Shown here one piece after another: positions 1 to 9,100 of a DNA stretch of 64,000 nucleotides (position 1 is the first letter of the stretch; each line of letters opens with the position of its first letter). The stretch is from Sphingomonas sp. NFR04 (GTDB lineage Bacteria; Pseudomonadota; Alphaproteobacteria; Sphingomonadales; Sphingomonadaceae). The translations under genes and the position numbers were made by a program. Below the pieces are notes generated by a model. It made no database searches. It was not told where the DNA came from and saw only the letters and a list, made by a program, of their open reading frames with translations. The stretch spans positions 248,001 to 312,000 of the forward strand of contig NZ_FORV01000002.1 of the NCBI RefSeq assembly GCF_900114095.1, in the 5' to 3' direction.

Positions 1-1229
1 AATTCTGGCACCAGCGCCCAGACCTGCTCCAGCTGTTCGCGCGTGATGCTGTAGGGCGGCATCACGTAGACGGTGTTGCCCAGCGGCCGCAGCAGCACGC
101 CGCGGTCTCGGGCGAAGGCCATGAGGCGCGGGGCGATCGCCGAGAGATAGCCATTCTCCGGCTGCTCGATCTCCAGCGCGGCGATCGTGCCCATCCGGCG
201 GTGGCCGACCAGGCCGGGGATGCCGGCCAACGCGTCCAGCGCGGACTGCTGCCAAGCGCCCAGCTGCGCAATGCGATCCAGCACCGGCTCGTCCCGCCAG
301 ATGGCGAGGTTGGCCACCGCCGCCGCGCAGGCGATCGGGTTGGCCGTGTAGCTCGACGAATGGAAGAACATCCGCGCACGCTCCTCGGACCAGTGCGCCT
401 CGAAAATCGGCGCGGTCGCCAGCGTCACCGCCAGCGGGATCGCGCCGCCGGTGATGCCCTTGGACAGGCAGAGAATGTCCGGCACCACCTCGGCTAATTC
501 GCACGCCGTCAGCGTGCCGGTGCGGCCCCAGCCGGTCATCACTTCATCGGCGATGAACAGGACGTCGTGGCGGGTGCAGATGGCGCGCATCTCGGCGAGC
601 AGCGCTGGGGTGTAGAAGAGCATGCCCCCTGCCCCCAGCACCAGCGGCTCGACGATGAAGGCGGCAGCCCCGGCGCGGCACTCCGCCTCCAGCGCATCGA
701 GCGTCGCCTGCTCGGCACCCGCGCTCGGGAACGGGATGGTGCCGACGTCGAACAGCAGGGGCTGGTACGGCCGGTTGAATACCCCGCGCGCGCCGACCGA
801 CATGCCGCCGATCGTGTCGCCATGGTAGCTGTGCTCGAGCACGAGGATGCGGCTGCGGTCCTCGCCGCGATTGTGCCAAAAGCCGAGCGCCATCTTGAGC
901 GCGACTTCCACCGCAGTGGAGCCGCTGTCGCTGAAGAACACGTGCTCCAGCGCGGCAGGCAGGATTTCCCGCAGCCCGGCAGCGAGCGTCTCGGCGGGTT
1001 CGTGGGTCCAGCCGGCGAAGATGATCTGGTCGAGCTTGCCGGCCTGTTCGGCGATCGCCGACATGATGCGCGGGTTGCAATGGCCATGCGTCGTCACCCA
1101 CCAGGACGAGATCGCGTCGATGAAGCTGCGACCGTCGGCGGTGTGGATCAGCGCGTCCCGGGCATGGCTGACCATCGGGATCGGCTCGCCCAGCCCATGC
1201 TGGGTGAAGGGGTGCCAAACCGACGACAT
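1..1229 (-). CDS. bioA: Adenosylmethionine-8-amino-7-oxononanoate aminotransferase (BioA), 3' end outside window
   Basis: This class III PLP aminotransferase converts 7-keto-8-aminopelargonate to 7,8-diaminopelargonate in biotin synthesis, using S-adenosylmethionine as amino donor. I read 409 complete codons from the ATG at 1229-1227; the last codons lie beyond position 1. The N-terminus (SSVWHPFTQH), the ISSWWVTTHGH segment, the IADEVMTGWGRTG block and CLSKGITGG with the PLP lysine at about residue 257 are all typical of BioA. The start codon overlaps the bioD stop by one base (TGATG), so translation is probably coupled. The gene is last in bioF-bioD-bioA as far as can be seen; any bioB would have to lie outside the window. 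Confidence 0.95.
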   Translation of the reverse strand, partial: MSSVWHPFTQHGLGEPIPMVSHARDALIHTADGRSFIDAISSWWVTTHGHCNPRIMSAIAEQAGKLDQIIFAGWTHEPAETLAAGLREILPAALEHVFFSDSGSTAVEVALKMALGFWHNRGEDRSRILVLEHSYHGDTIGGMSVGARGVFNRPYQPLLFDVGTIPFPSAGAEQATLDALEAECRAGAAAFIVEPLVLGAGGMLFYTPALLAEMRAICTRHDVLFIADEVMTGWGRTGTLTACELAEVVPDILCLSKGITGGAIPLAVTLATAPIFEAHWSEERARMFFHSSSYTANPIACAAAVANLAIWRDEPVLDRIAQLGAWQQSALDALAGIPGLVGHRRMGTIAALEIEQPENGYLSAIAPRLMAFARDRGVLLRPLGNTVYVMPPYSITREQLEQVWALVPE

Positions 1230-1855
1230 CAGGCGAAGTCCGCCAGGTCGAACGCGTCGGCGAACGCTTGCGCCAGCGCGTCGGGCGTGAGCTCCGGCAG
1301 CATCGGCAGACGGCCCAGCCGCTTGACCTTGCCGATCGCGGCGATGGTCGCCTCGCTGTCCTCGACCGCATCGCCGACGAACGCGATGCCGTGGATCGGC
1401 ACTCCGCGCGATCGCAGCGCCTCGATCGAAAGCAGGCTGTGGTTGATCGTGCCCAGCACGGTGCGCGCGACCAGCACCACCGGCTTGCCCCAGCGGGCGA
1501 AGACATCGGCGTAGAGGATTTCGCGCGTCACCGGCACCAGCGCACCGCCCGCGCCTTCCACCACCAGTGGTCCGTCGACCAGAGGCAGCGCGAGACGATC
1601 AAGGTCGATCGTCACGCCGTCGATCTCGGCGGCCAGATGCGGGGAGCAGGGCGTGACCAGACGATAGGCCTCCGTGAGGATATGCGCGATCGGCAGGCCG
1701 GAGAGCGCCGCGGTGCGTTCGCTGTCGCTGCCGTCGTCGAGGCCCGCCTGGACGGGCTTCCAGTAGCGGGCGCCCAGCGCGCCAGCGAGCGCGGCGGCGA
1801 ACACGGTCTTGCCGATGCCGGTATCGGTGCCGGTAACGATGAAGGTCTGGGTCAT
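1229..1855 (-). CDS. bioD: Dethiobiotin synthase
   Basis: This 208-residue ATP-dependent enzyme closes the ureido ring of dethiobiotin from diaminopelargonate and CO2. The P-loop GTDTGIGKT is at residues 9-17, the conserved KPVQAG follows near residue 33, and [10 protein letters not shown] is the usual switch region. Length is normal for the family (about 210-230). The start ATG overlaps the bioF stop (ATGA) and the stop overlaps the bioA start, so the three genes form one tight unit. The cytosolic assignment follows from the family. Confidence 0.96.
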   Translation of the reverse strand: MTQTFIVTGTDTGIGKTVFAAALAGALGARYWKPVQAGLDDGSDSERTAALSGLPIAHILTEAYRLVTPCSPHLAAEIDGVTIDLDRLALPLVDGPLVVEGAGGALVPVTREILYADVFARWGKPVVLVARTVLGTINHSLLSIEALRSRGVPIHGIAFVGDAVEDSEATIAAIGKVKRLGRLPMLPELTPDALAQAFADAFDLADFA

Positions 1856-3093
1856 AGAGGAAGCGGACTCCGTTCACCCTCACCCTTCCCATCGCCGGCG
1901 CGATGGGCCCCTTCCCTCTCCCATTGGGAGAGGGAGGGAGCGGCGAAGCCGCGGAAGGGTGAGGGCGTGTCGGTTGCGAGCAAACGCGCCAGCCGGTCCG
2001 CGAGCGCGGCGATCTGGCCAGGCGACACATTGTTGGTGATCGAGATGCGCAGGCGCGCGGTGCCTGCGGGTACGGTCGGCGGGCGGATGCCGCGCACGTC
2101 GAAGCCGCTTTCTTGCAGCGCGCCGGCGACCGCCATGGTCCGGACGTCGTCGCCGAGGATCAGCGGCAGGATCTGGGTATCGCCCGCCGGTACGCCGAGC
2201 GGCCCGAGCGCGCTGCGGGCGGCGGCGATCCGCTCGGCTAGCGCGGATCGGAGGTCGCCCCCTTCCGCGACGATCCGCAGCGCCGCGCGCACGGCAGCCG
2301 CCATCAGCGGCGACGGCGCGGTCGAGAAGATGAAGGCGCGGCCCCGGTTGACGAGGAAGTCGCGGACGATCGCCGGGCCGGTGGCCAGCGCGCCTTCGCA
2401 GCCCAGCGCCTTGCCGCAGGTGTGCAACGTGATCAGGTTGGTGGTCGGCAGGCCATGGGCCAGCCCCTGCCCCTGCGGGCCGTAGACCCCGGTCGCATGC
2501 GCCTCGTCGACGAGCAGGATCGCGCCTTCCGCCTCGGCGAGCGCGGAGAGCTCCGCCAGCGGCGCGACATCGCCGTCCATGCTGTAGAGGCTCTCGACCG
2601 CGATCCACACGCGCCCTGCCCCGCCTTCGCGACGCCAGGCGGCGATCGCTTCGGCAAAGGCTGCCACGTCGTTATGCGCCGCCTGCCGGGCCTCGGCGCG
2701 ACCCAGCCGCATACCCTCATGCGCACTGGCATGGATGAGTTCGTCGAACAGCACGAGATCGCCGCGCTGGGGCAGGGTCGCGAGCAGCGCCGCATTGGCC
2801 GCATAGCCGCTGGAGAAATAGAGCGCCGATTCGCGCCCGAAAAAGACCGCTGCTTCAGATTCGAGCGCCTCATGCTCGGGATGATTGCCGCGGAGCAGGC
2901 GCGATCCGCCCGAGCCGATCGGCACGCCGCGCGCCAATGCTGCAGCCACCGCGTCGCGCAACTGCGGCGAGTCGGACAGGCCGAGATAATCGTTGGACGC
3001 GAAGTCCGCGCCCTCGCGGGCGATCAGCCTGCGCCCACGGCCGCGGGCCGCCAGATCGGCAAGGTCGCGCGCCTGTGCTTCGAATGCGTGCAT
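1852..3093 (-). CDS. bioF: 8-amino-7-oxononanoate synthase (BioF) with repeat-encoded C-terminal tail
   Basis: This PLP enzyme condenses pimeloyl-ACP/CoA with alanine at the first committed step of biotin ring synthesis. From ATG 3093 it has 413 residues. [28 protein letters not shown] (Asp196/His199) and HTCGKALG (PLP lysine about 228) are typical. The start is uncertain: GTG at 3138 adds 15 residues and has AAGG only 3 bases upstream, while ATG 3093 fits the usual N-terminus. The catalytic fold should end near [10 protein letters not shown]; the last 40 or so residues are encoded by a palindromic intergenic-type repeat (1874-1965) and are rich in Gly, Arg, Glu and Ser. The stop still overlaps the bioD start (ATGA). 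Two palindromes lie upstream. Confidence 0.93.
   Translation of the reverse strand: MHAFEAQARDLADLAARGRGRRLIAREGADFASNDYLGLSDSPQLRDAVAAALARGVPIGSGGSRLLRGNHPEHEALESEAAVFFGRESALYFSSGYAANAALLATLPQRGDLVLFDELIHASAHEGMRLGRAEARQAAHNDVAAFAEAIAAWRREGGAGRVWIAVESLYSMDGDVAPLAELSALAEAEGAILLVDEAHATGVYGPQGQGLAHGLPTTNLITLHTCGKALGCEGALATGPAIVRDFLVNRGRAFIFSTAPSPLMAAAVRAALRIVAEGGDLRSALAERIAAARSALGPLGVPAGDTQILPLILGDDVRTMAVAGALQESGFDVRGIRPPTVPAGTARLRISITNNVSPGQIAALADRLARLLATDTPSPFRGFAAPSLSQWEREGAHRAGDGKGEGERSPLPL
1874..1965. repeat. Palindromic repeat, family A, inside the 3' end of bioF
   Basis: The outer arms TCACCCTCACCCTTCC and GGAAGGGTGAGGG are inverted copies, and an inner palindrome CCCTCTCCCATTGGGAGAGGG lies between them. 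Related copies occur at 9101-9230 and 20996-21120 between genes. This copy is unusual because it is translated as the BioF tail. It resembles REP/MITE-like elements; no transposase for it is visible in the window. Confidence 0.85.
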
Positions 3094-3144
3094 CGCGGCG
3101 CGGCTACACCCGGTCGCAGGCGGGTGCAATCGATCCACTCACCT

Positions 3145-3196
3145 TTACCCCGGCAGGGTAAGAATCTGCTTGCATCCTTTTACCCCAGCCGGGTAA
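3145..3196. promoter_or_regulatory. Paired palindromic operators TTACCC-N5-GGGTAA
   Basis: Two 17-bp palindromes sit in the gap between bioF and the divergent HTH-DAHP synthase gene. Site 1 (3145-3161) has spacer CGGCA and site 2 (3180-3196) has spacer CAGCC. Both have perfect 6-bp arms and similar flanks (preceding T, trailing GA). Their centres are 35 bp apart. Site 2 ends 9 bp before the ATG at 3206, and site 1 is about 50 bp upstream of the bioF ATG at 3093. This is the expected layout for a dimeric repressor acting on both divergent promoters. The HTH protein encoded next door is the obvious candidate ligand, which is inference. Confidence 0.7.
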
Positions 3197-3205
3197 GACG
3201 CCCAA

Positions 3206-4795
3206 ATGACGACGTTAGCCGGTTCCAAAATCCGCCAGTTTCGCGAGGAACGTACCCTCACCCGCGCCGCCTTCGGCGCCTGGTTCGATACGCCAGGCTC
3301 CACCGTGCAGGGCTGGGAGACGGACGGCAAACGCGCCAACACCAAGGTGATGAACCAGATTGCGGCGATGGGAATCGCCGAGCATGCGGATTGGCACGTC
3401 GCCGTCCGCGACGTGGAGAGTGCAATGGCAAGCTGGACCCCCGATAGCTGGACGCGCGCAGAAGCGCGCCAGATGCCGCAATATCCGGACAAGGGCGCGC
3501 TCGACGCCGCCACCCGGCAGCTGAGCAGCTATCCCCCGCTGGTCTTTGCCGGCGAGGCGCGCGAGCTCACCACCGAGCTGGGCAAGGTCGCGCGCGGCGA
3601 AGCGTTCCTGCTCCAGGGCGGCGACTGCGCGGAGAGCTTCGCCGAGTTCCACCCGAACAACATCCGCGACACCTTCCGCGTGATCCTGCAGATGGCGGTG
3701 GTGCTCACCTTCGCCTCCAAGCTGCCGACGGTGAAGCTCGGCCGCATGGCGGGCCAGTTCGCCAAGCCGCGCTCGGCCGATACCGAGGTGATCGACGGCG
3801 TCGAGCTGCCCAGCTACCGCGGCGACAACGTCAACGACATCGCCTTCACCCCCGAGGCGCGGATCCCCGATCCGCAGCGGATGGTGCAGGGCTACAGCCA
3901 GTCGGCGGCGACGCTCAACCTGCTGCGCGCTTTTGCAAATGGCGGCTATGCCAATTTGCATCAGGTGCACAAGTGGACGCTCGACTTCATGGGCAAGAGC
4001 CCCTGGTCGGCCAAGTTCGCCGATGTCGCGGACCGGATCGGCGAGGCGCTCGACTTCATGGAGGCGTGCGGGATCAACCCCGATACCGTGCCGCAGCTGA
4101 AGGGCACCGATTTCTACACCAGCCACGAGGCGCTGCTGCTCCCCTACGAGCAGGCGCTGACCCGGCAGGACAGCCTGACCGGAGACTGGTACGATACCTC
4201 GGCGCACTTCCTGTGGATCGGCGACCGCACCCGCTTCGAGGGATCCTCGCACGTCGAGTTCCTCCGCGGCATCGGCAACCCGATCGGGATGAAGTGCGGG
4301 CCGAGCCTGGAGCCCGACGCGCTGCTGCGGCTGCTCGACACGCTCAACCCCGGCCGGGTGGCCGGCCGGATGACGCTGATCACCCGCTATGGCCATGACA
4401 AGATCGAGGCGGGGCTGCCCAAGCTGGTCCGCGCGGTGAAGCGCGAGGGTCATCCGGTGGTGTGGAGCTGCGATCCGATGCACGGCAACGTCGTCAAGGC
4501 GGCGAACGGCTACAAGACGCGGCCGTTCGACCGGATCCTCGCCGAGGTACGCGGCTTCTTCGCCGTCCACCGCGCCGAGGGTACCTTCGCCGGCGGCATC
4601 CATGCCGAGATGACCGGGCAGAATGTGACCGAATGCACGGGTGGCGCGATCGCGATCACCGAGCAGGGCCTGGCGGATCGCTACCACACGCATTGCGACC
4701 CGCGGCTCAACGCGGGTCAGAGCCTGGAACTGGCGTTCCTGCTCGCCGAGATGCTCAACGACGAAATGGCCGAGCGCCGCAAGGCCGCAGCCTGA
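3206..4795 (+). CDS. XRE-type HTH domain fused in frame to class II DAHP synthase
   Basis: The last ~456 residues are a class II 3-deoxy-D-arabino-heptulosonate-7-phosphate synthase, the first shikimate-pathway step (PEP plus erythrose-4-phosphate). [11 protein letters not shown] with Cys141, [27 protein letters not shown] and [11 protein letters not shown] are intact. The first ~73 residues read as a four- to five-helix Cro/XRE DNA-binding domain ([21 protein letters not shown], then TVQGWE as recognition helix). No stop separates the parts. An internal ATG at 3425 (codon 74) has a good GGAG six bases upstream and matches the usual N-terminus of the enzyme, so a fusion, a shorter enzyme, or both may be made. 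The upstream ATG has no clear ribosome site, so its mRNA may be nearly leaderless. It could also be a former separate regulator gene that lost its stop. Confidence 0.88.
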   Translation: MTTLAGSKIRQFREERTLTRAAFGAWFDTPGSTVQGWETDGKRANTKVMNQIAAMGIAEHADWHVAVRDVESAMASWTPDSWTRAEARQMPQYPDKGALDAATRQLSSYPPLVFAGEARELTTELGKVARGEAFLLQGGDCAESFAEFHPNNIRDTFRVILQMAVVLTFASKLPTVKLGRMAGQFAKPRSADTEVIDGVELPSYRGDNVNDIAFTPEARIPDPQRMVQGYSQSAATLNLLRAFANGGYANLHQVHKWTLDFMGKSPWSAKFADVADRIGEALDFMEACGINPDTVPQLKGTDFYTSHEALLLPYEQALTRQDSLTGDWYDTSAHFLWIGDRTRFEGSSHVEFLRGIGNPIGMKCGPSLEPDALLRLLDTLNPGRVAGRMTLITRYGHDKIEAGLPKLVRAVKREGHPVVWSCDPMHGNVVKAANGYKTRPFDRILAEVRGFFAVHRAEGTFAGGIHAEMTGQNVTECTGGAIAITEQGLADRYHTHCDPRLNAGQSLELAFLLAEMLNDEMAERRKAAA

Positions 4796-4813
4796 CGCAC
4801 GGCGGCGCGTTGC

Positions 4814-5329
4814 TCAGCGGAGCAGCGCGCCCGCCAGCGCCCACAGGCCATAGCCGAGCGCGAACACCAGCATCCAGGCGAGCACCGCGCTGCCGACGAT
4901 GATCGCCAGCCGCGTGCGGACCGAGAATTTCTCTTCCTTCACGGACGCACTCCATCCCTCGACCACCGGCGCGGTGGGCTGGGGCGTCGGCAGCGGCGTC
5001 TTGGGGAAGGCGATCGGTGTCGCTGCGGGACCGGACACGGCGGCGCGCAGGTCCGCGTCGCTCAGCGGGTTCACGAACTCGCAGCCATAGATGCCCGCGG
5101 TGCCCCATACGACCGTCGCCTCGCGCGTGCCGATGCCGGCGATGCCGAGCGCGATCGCGTCGCCCACCTTGAGCTCGGCGCCCGCGACGACCCGGAACCC
5201 GCCGTTCGACAGGTCCTCGATCGTCACGTCGACCGGCGCCCAGTCCGAGTCGCGCAGCGTCGCTTCGAGCTCCACGCTGTGCCGTTCGGCCCAGCGTCCG
5301 TCCTGATACAGTCGTGCCGCGATACCCAT
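4814..5329 (-). CDS. PilZ-domain protein with C-terminal membrane helix
   Basis: This 171-residue protein has an N-terminal PilZ-like domain (about residues 12-95) with DLSNGGFRV matching the D-x-S-x-x-G part of the c-di-GMP site. The upstream arginine motif is weak (ERHSVELEATLR), so ligand binding is not certain. A proline/threonine linker follows, then one membrane helix at about 140-165. Such proteins may act as c-di-GMP effectors at the inner membrane. It is convergent with the DAHP synthase gene, and a TTAA-N10-TTAA sequence lies about 80 bp upstream of the ATG. Confidence 0.82.
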   Translation of the reverse strand: MGIAARLYQDGRWAERHSVELEATLRDSDWAPVDVTIEDLSNGGFRVVAGAELKVGDAIALGIAGIGTREATVVWGTAGIYGCEFVNPLSDADLRAAVSGPAATPIAFPKTPLPTPQPTAPVVEGWSASVKEEKFSVRTRLAIIVGSAVLAWMLVFALGYGLWALAGALLR

Positions 5330-5563
5330 AAGCGCTCCACTGGCGTGCGTTGGGCTCCGCTTTGCATGCGCAGGCGTTGCGAGGCGGTAAACGCCGCGGA
5401 AATTATCTTAAGAGTTCATGGTTAACGAAGACTTTGTCCGCGCCCGCGACAATTTTCCGGTTGCACCGCAACGAAGCGACACGCGGCTGCAACACGCGCC
5501 GGGCAAATGCTCTCTTGTCGACGCGTTTCGTTCCCCCTCGCGTCGACTCTCCCCGAACTAAAC

Positions 5564-5595
5564 GGGGCAGTCCCACGGGACTGCCCCGGCCTTTT
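5564..5595. terminator. Rho-independent terminator, possibly bidirectional
   Basis: GGGGCAGTCC pairs with GGACTGCCCC around a CACG loop. A TTTT follows on the plus strand and a TTTAG on the minus strand. It lies just beyond the stop of the minus-strand DUF488 gene and probably ends that transcript. The rest of 5330-5563 shows no convincing gene. Confidence 0.75.
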
Positions 5596-5600
5596 CGGGA

Positions 5601-6032
5601 TCAGGCGTAGAGGTCGACCACCTCCGCCCCCTCGCCTTCGGCTTCCAGCAGCAGCGTCCGGTGACAATGGCACGGATCGCGCTCGTAGCAGAGCAGCGCG
5701 CTCGGCTTTTCCGCCGCCAGCGCATGCATCTGCGCGACCTGCGCCTGCGCCTCGGGCAGCCCCAGCTGGACGTCATAGACTTCACGCAAGGTCGCCACGT
5801 CGCCCTTCTTCGCCGCGTCGCGCCCGCGCTTGGGCGTGCCGAGCTGCTTGAGGTGCACATAGTCGATGCCGGCTTCGCGCAGGCTCGCGGCCAGCGACGA
5901 TTTGGAGAAGCCCGGCCGGCGCGACAGCGGTAGCGCGCGCACATCGATCACCCGCTGCACGCCGGCCTTGGTCAGCGCCGCGAGGAACTCGGCCATGGTG
6001 GTGGCTTCATAGCCAATGGTGAAGATCTTCAT
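5601..6032 (-). CDS. DUF488 domain protein
   Basis: This 143-residue protein belongs to the DUF488 family (MKIFTIGYE, VIDVRALPLSRRPGFSK, and the C-terminal CYERDPCHCHR cluster). The family has no firmly established biochemical role; the conserved Cys/His cluster suggests metal binding or catalysis. Length is typical for the short form. It is transcribed away from the GbsR-like regulator gene, with a shared control region between them, and a strong hairpin follows its stop. Confidence 0.85.
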   Translation of the reverse strand: MKIFTIGYEATTMAEFLAALTKAGVQRVIDVRALPLSRRPGFSKSSLAASLREAGIDYVHLKQLGTPKRGRDAAKKGDVATLREVYDVQLGLPEAQAQVAQMHALAAEKPSALLCYERDPCHCHRTLLLEAEGEGAEVVDLYA

Positions 6033-6095
6033 CGGGGCTCCTTCGCGGAGCAGAATGCACGGGCCTCGGACTTCGCCGCAATCGCAATGCGGCCA

Positions 6096-6139
6096 TTGAC
6101 CGTGATCGCCAATCCCGTTATTTCTGGAATTACAGAAAT
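6096..6139 (+). promoter_or_regulatory. Candidate promoter and palindromic operator of the GbsR-like gene
   Basis: TTGACC at 6096-6101 and TATTTC at 6119-6124, 17 bp apart, form a plausible promoter. The palindrome ATTTCTG-GAATTA-CAGAAAT (6120-6139) covers the -10 region and ends 12 bp before the GTG start. It has perfect 7-bp arms. The position suggests autorepression by the downstream MarR-superfamily regulator. It could also affect the divergent DUF488 gene, though its start is about 90 bp away. Confidence 0.6.
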
Positions 6140-6151
6140 TGAGGAAGCGAC

Positions 6152-6691
6152 GTGATCAGCGACCATCCCGATGCCAAGGCCTTCATCCTCCATTGGGGGG
6201 AAATGGGGACGCATTGGGGAGTCAACCGCTCGGTCGCGCAGATCCACGCCCTGCTCTATCTCTCCGACGCGCCGCTGCCTGCCGAGGACATTGCCGAGGC
6301 GCTCGGCCTGGCCCGCTCCAACATCTCCACCGCGCTCAAGGAGCTGATGGCCTATGCCATCGTCCGGCGCGTGCATATCGGAGGCGATCGCCGCGACCAT
6401 TTCGTCGCCGAGACCGATCTGTGGGAGCTGCTGCTGCGTATCTCCGCCGAGCGCAAGCGCCGCGAGATCGATCCCACGCTGGCGCTCCTTGCCGAACTTT
6501 CCGAACGGCTCGCAACCGACAAGGACGCGCCCGAGCAACTGCGTGAGCGGATCACGCGGATGCATCAGTTCATCACCACGCTGGGCGACTGGTACGACCA
6601 GATGCGCCAGCTCCCCAGGCCCACGCTGGTCACGCTGATGAAGCTGGGCCGCAAAATCGCAACCTTCCTCCCCGGCAAACGCGACGGATAG
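6152..6691 (+). CDS. GbsR/MarR-family transcriptional regulator
   Basis: This 179-residue protein has an N-terminal winged helix (about residues 25-90: LPAEDIAEALGLARSNISTALKEL, then RRVHIGGDRRDHF as wing) and a helical C-terminal dimerisation part. This is the layout of GbsR-type MarR-superfamily repressors. Start is GTG 6152 with GAGG upstream. A 20-bp palindrome lies just before it. The next gene, a membrane/SRPBCC gene with frameshifts, starts 26 bp downstream behind AAAGGAG, so the two probably form one transcript. The inducer is unknown. Confidence 0.87.
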   Translation: MISDHPDAKAFILHWGEMGTHWGVNRSVAQIHALLYLSDAPLPAEDIAEALGLARSNISTALKELMAYAIVRRVHIGGDRRDHFVAETDLWELLLRISAERKRREIDPTLALLAELSERLATDKDAPEQLRERITRMHQFITTLGDWYDQMRQLPRPTLVTLMKLGRKIATFLPGKRDG

Positions 6692-6717
6692 CCTCCGCCG
6701 CGCCGAAAGGAGTTTCC

Positions 6718-7717
6718 ATGACCGAACTGTCTCCCCGTCGCCGCAAGGCGGCGATCCGAGTGGCGTGCGCGCTGGCGGCCGGCTTGGCCTTCTGCCTCGC
6801 CGTCTATCTGCTGCTGACCGCCGCCAACCCCAGTGGCCTGATCAGCTTCTCCTTTCTGGTGATCCTGCCGGCCGCGGTAACCGCCTTCATCCTCGGGATC
6901 GCCGATCCGTTTCGCGAGCGCTCGCGCGCCTTCTACACGCGCAAGATCCCGGTGGCGCTGCTGGTGGCGGTGGTGTCGACCTCTATCGTGTTCCTCTACG
7001 AGGGGATCCTCTGCATCGTCATGCTCGCGCCGATCTGGTACGGGCTCAGCACCCTTGGCGGCGTGCTTGCCTGGCGCTGGTTCGGCCCGCGCGACGAGGG
7101 GGGCGGCCAGACGCTGCGCTCCACCGCGCTGCTGCTGGCGCCGGTGCTGGCGATGCAGGCCGAACCCTATGTCCCCCTGCCCGTTGCGAACGTCGTCTCA
7201 GCCGATCGATCGTGGTCGCCGCGGATCCCGCAACGATCTGGCCGCTCGCCCAGGGCGTGGGGACGATCACATCCAGCGAAGGAACGTGGAACCTCTCGCA
7301 GGACGTGATCCGCCTGCCCCGCCCGGTCAGCGCGCGGCTGATCGGCACCGGGCCGGGCGCGATCCGCTATGTCCGCTGGCAGCAGGGACTGTCCTTCAAG
7401 GAAGTCATCGCCGACTGGCAACCGGGCAAGCGGCTGTGGTGGCGCTTCCGCTTCGACAAGGACGAGATGGACGGCTGGAAGCTGCAGGACCGCCACCTGA
7501 TGCCCGACAGCGCCTATTACCGGATCACCGATGGCGGCTATACGCTGGAGCCGCTGGCCGACGGCCGCACGCGGCTGACGCTCACCACGCGCTACCGGGT
7601 GCGTAGCCGGTAAACTGGTACGCAAGGCTGTGGGGCGAGCTGTTCCTCGGCGACGTCTCGAACAACGTGCTGGCGGTGATCGCGCAGCGGGCGGAGTCCG
7701 CAGGGGTTGCGCGCTGA
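6718..7717 (+). pseudogene. Membrane protein with C-terminal SRPBCC-like domain, two frameshifts
   Basis: The coding signal passes through three frames. Frame one (from ATG 6718, with AAAGGAG upstream) encodes four or so membrane helices up to VANVVSA. Near 7204-7211, where GATC is repeated in tandem, the continuation RSIVVAADPATIWP moves to another frame; one more GATC copy would restore it. The second part (GTWNLSQDVIRL, WRFRFDKDEMDGWKL, TLEPLADGRTRLTLTTRYRV) resembles an SRPBCC/START-like fold. Near 7608-7612 one missing G breaks the frame again; the last part reads VNWYARLWGELFLGDVSNNV and ends at TGA 7717. It may be a true pseudogene or the result of two sequencing errors. It is preceded by its likely regulator. 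Confidence 0.75.
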
Positions 7718-7770
7718 GCCGGGGGGACTATGTCCGCCTGCTTCCCCGTTCCAACAGCTAGAGTACGCCC

Positions 7771-9087
7771 ATGCCCGGCCACGACATCCATATCATCGGC
7801 GGCGGCCTCGCCGGATCGGAAGCCGCGTGGCAGCTGGCCCAAGCCGGGTACAAGGTGCGCCTCTCGGAAATGCGCGGCTCGGGCGAGATGACCCCGGCGC
7901 ACCAGAGCGACCGGCTGGCGGAGCTCGTCTGCTCGAATAGCTTCCGCTCGGACGATGCGGACAGCAACGCTGTCGGCCTGCTCCACCAGGAGATGCGCGC
8001 GCTCGGTTCGCTGATTCTCACCCAGGGCGACATCCACAAGGTGCCCGCGGGCTCGGCGCTGGCGGTGGATCGCGACGGCTTTGCCGAGGGCGTAACGGCG
8101 GCATTGGAGCAGCATCCCAACATCACCATTGTCCGCGAGCGCGTCGACACGCTCCCCGCCGAGGGCCGCACCATCGTCGCGACGGGGCCGCTCACCGCGC
8201 CGATGCTGGCGGAGAGCATCGGCCGCGCAACGGGCAAGGACAGCCTCGCCTTTTTCGATGCGATCGCGCCGATCGTCCACCGCGAGTCGATCGACATGGA
8301 AACCGCCTGGTTCCAGAGCCGGTGGAACAAGGGATCGGGCAAGGACTATATCAACTGCCCCTTGTCCAAGAAGCAGTATCTCGAATTCCACGCGGGCCTG
8401 ATGGCCGGCGAGAAGACCGAGTTCCGCGAGTGGGAGAACGTCCCCTATTTCGAAGGCTGCATGCCGATCGAGGTGATGGCGGAGCGCGGCGTCGACACGC
8501 TGCGCTATGGGCCGATGAAGGGCGTCGGCCTCGACGATCCGCGCACCGGGCGCTGGCCTTATGCGGTGGTGCAGCTGCGGCAGGACAATGCCAGCGGCAC
8601 GCTGTGGAACATGGTCGGCTTCCAGACCAAGCTCAAATATGCCGAGCAGGTGCGGCTGTTCCGCACCATTCCGGGGCTGGAAAATGCCGAGTTCGCGCGG
8701 CTGGGTGGTCTGCACCGCAACACCTTCCTGCGCTCGCCCGAACTGCTCGACGGCACGCTGCGGCTGAAGAGCGCGCCCAATATCCGCTTCGCCGGGCAGA
8801 TCACCGGCTGCGAAGGCTATGTGGAGAGTGCCGCAATCGGTATGCTGGCCGGGCGCTTTGCTGCGGCCGAGCTTGCCGGCACCGACCTGCCCGCGCCGCC
8901 GCGCGAGACGGCGCTGGGGGCGCTGCTCTCGCACATCACCGGCGAGGCGGAGATCGAGACCTACCAGCCGATGAACGTCAATTTCGGCCTGTTCCCGCCG
9001 ATCGAGGGCCGGACCAAAAAGGCCGATCGCAAGCGCATGTATACCGATCGTGCGCGGGCGGCGTTGAAGGACTGGCTGGCTGCCTGA
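7771..9087 (+). CDS. trmFO: tRNA (uracil-54-C5)-methyltransferase, folate/FAD-dependent (TrmFO)
   Basis: This 438-residue flavoprotein uses methylenetetrahydrofolate and FADH2 to methylate U54 in the tRNA T-loop. The FAD-binding [13 protein letters not shown] begins at residue 7. [22 protein letters not shown]-like [26 protein letters not shown] with the catalytic cysteine, and the terminal [10 protein letters not shown] are family hallmarks. Length is normal. It stands alone, downstream of the frameshifted membrane gene and followed by a palindromic repeat that may end transcription. Confidence 0.97.
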   Translation: MPGHDIHIIGGGLAGSEAAWQLAQAGYKVRLSEMRGSGEMTPAHQSDRLAELVCSNSFRSDDADSNAVGLLHQEMRALGSLILTQGDIHKVPAGSALAVDRDGFAEGVTAALEQHPNITIVRERVDTLPAEGRTIVATGPLTAPMLAESIGRATGKDSLAFFDAIAPIVHRESIDMETAWFQSRWNKGSGKDYINCPLSKKQYLEFHAGLMAGEKTEFREWENVPYFEGCMPIEVMAERGVDTLRYGPMKGVGLDDPRTGRWPYAVVQLRQDNASGTLWNMVGFQTKLKYAEQVRLFRTIPGLENAEFARLGGLHRNTFLRSPELLDGTLRLKSAPNIRFAGQITGCEGYVESAAIGMLAGRFAAAELAGTDLPAPPRETALGALLSHITGEAEIETYQPMNVNFGLFPPIEGRTKKADRKRMYTDRARAALKDWLAA

Positions 9088-9100
9088 GCAAGGCCAGCAG

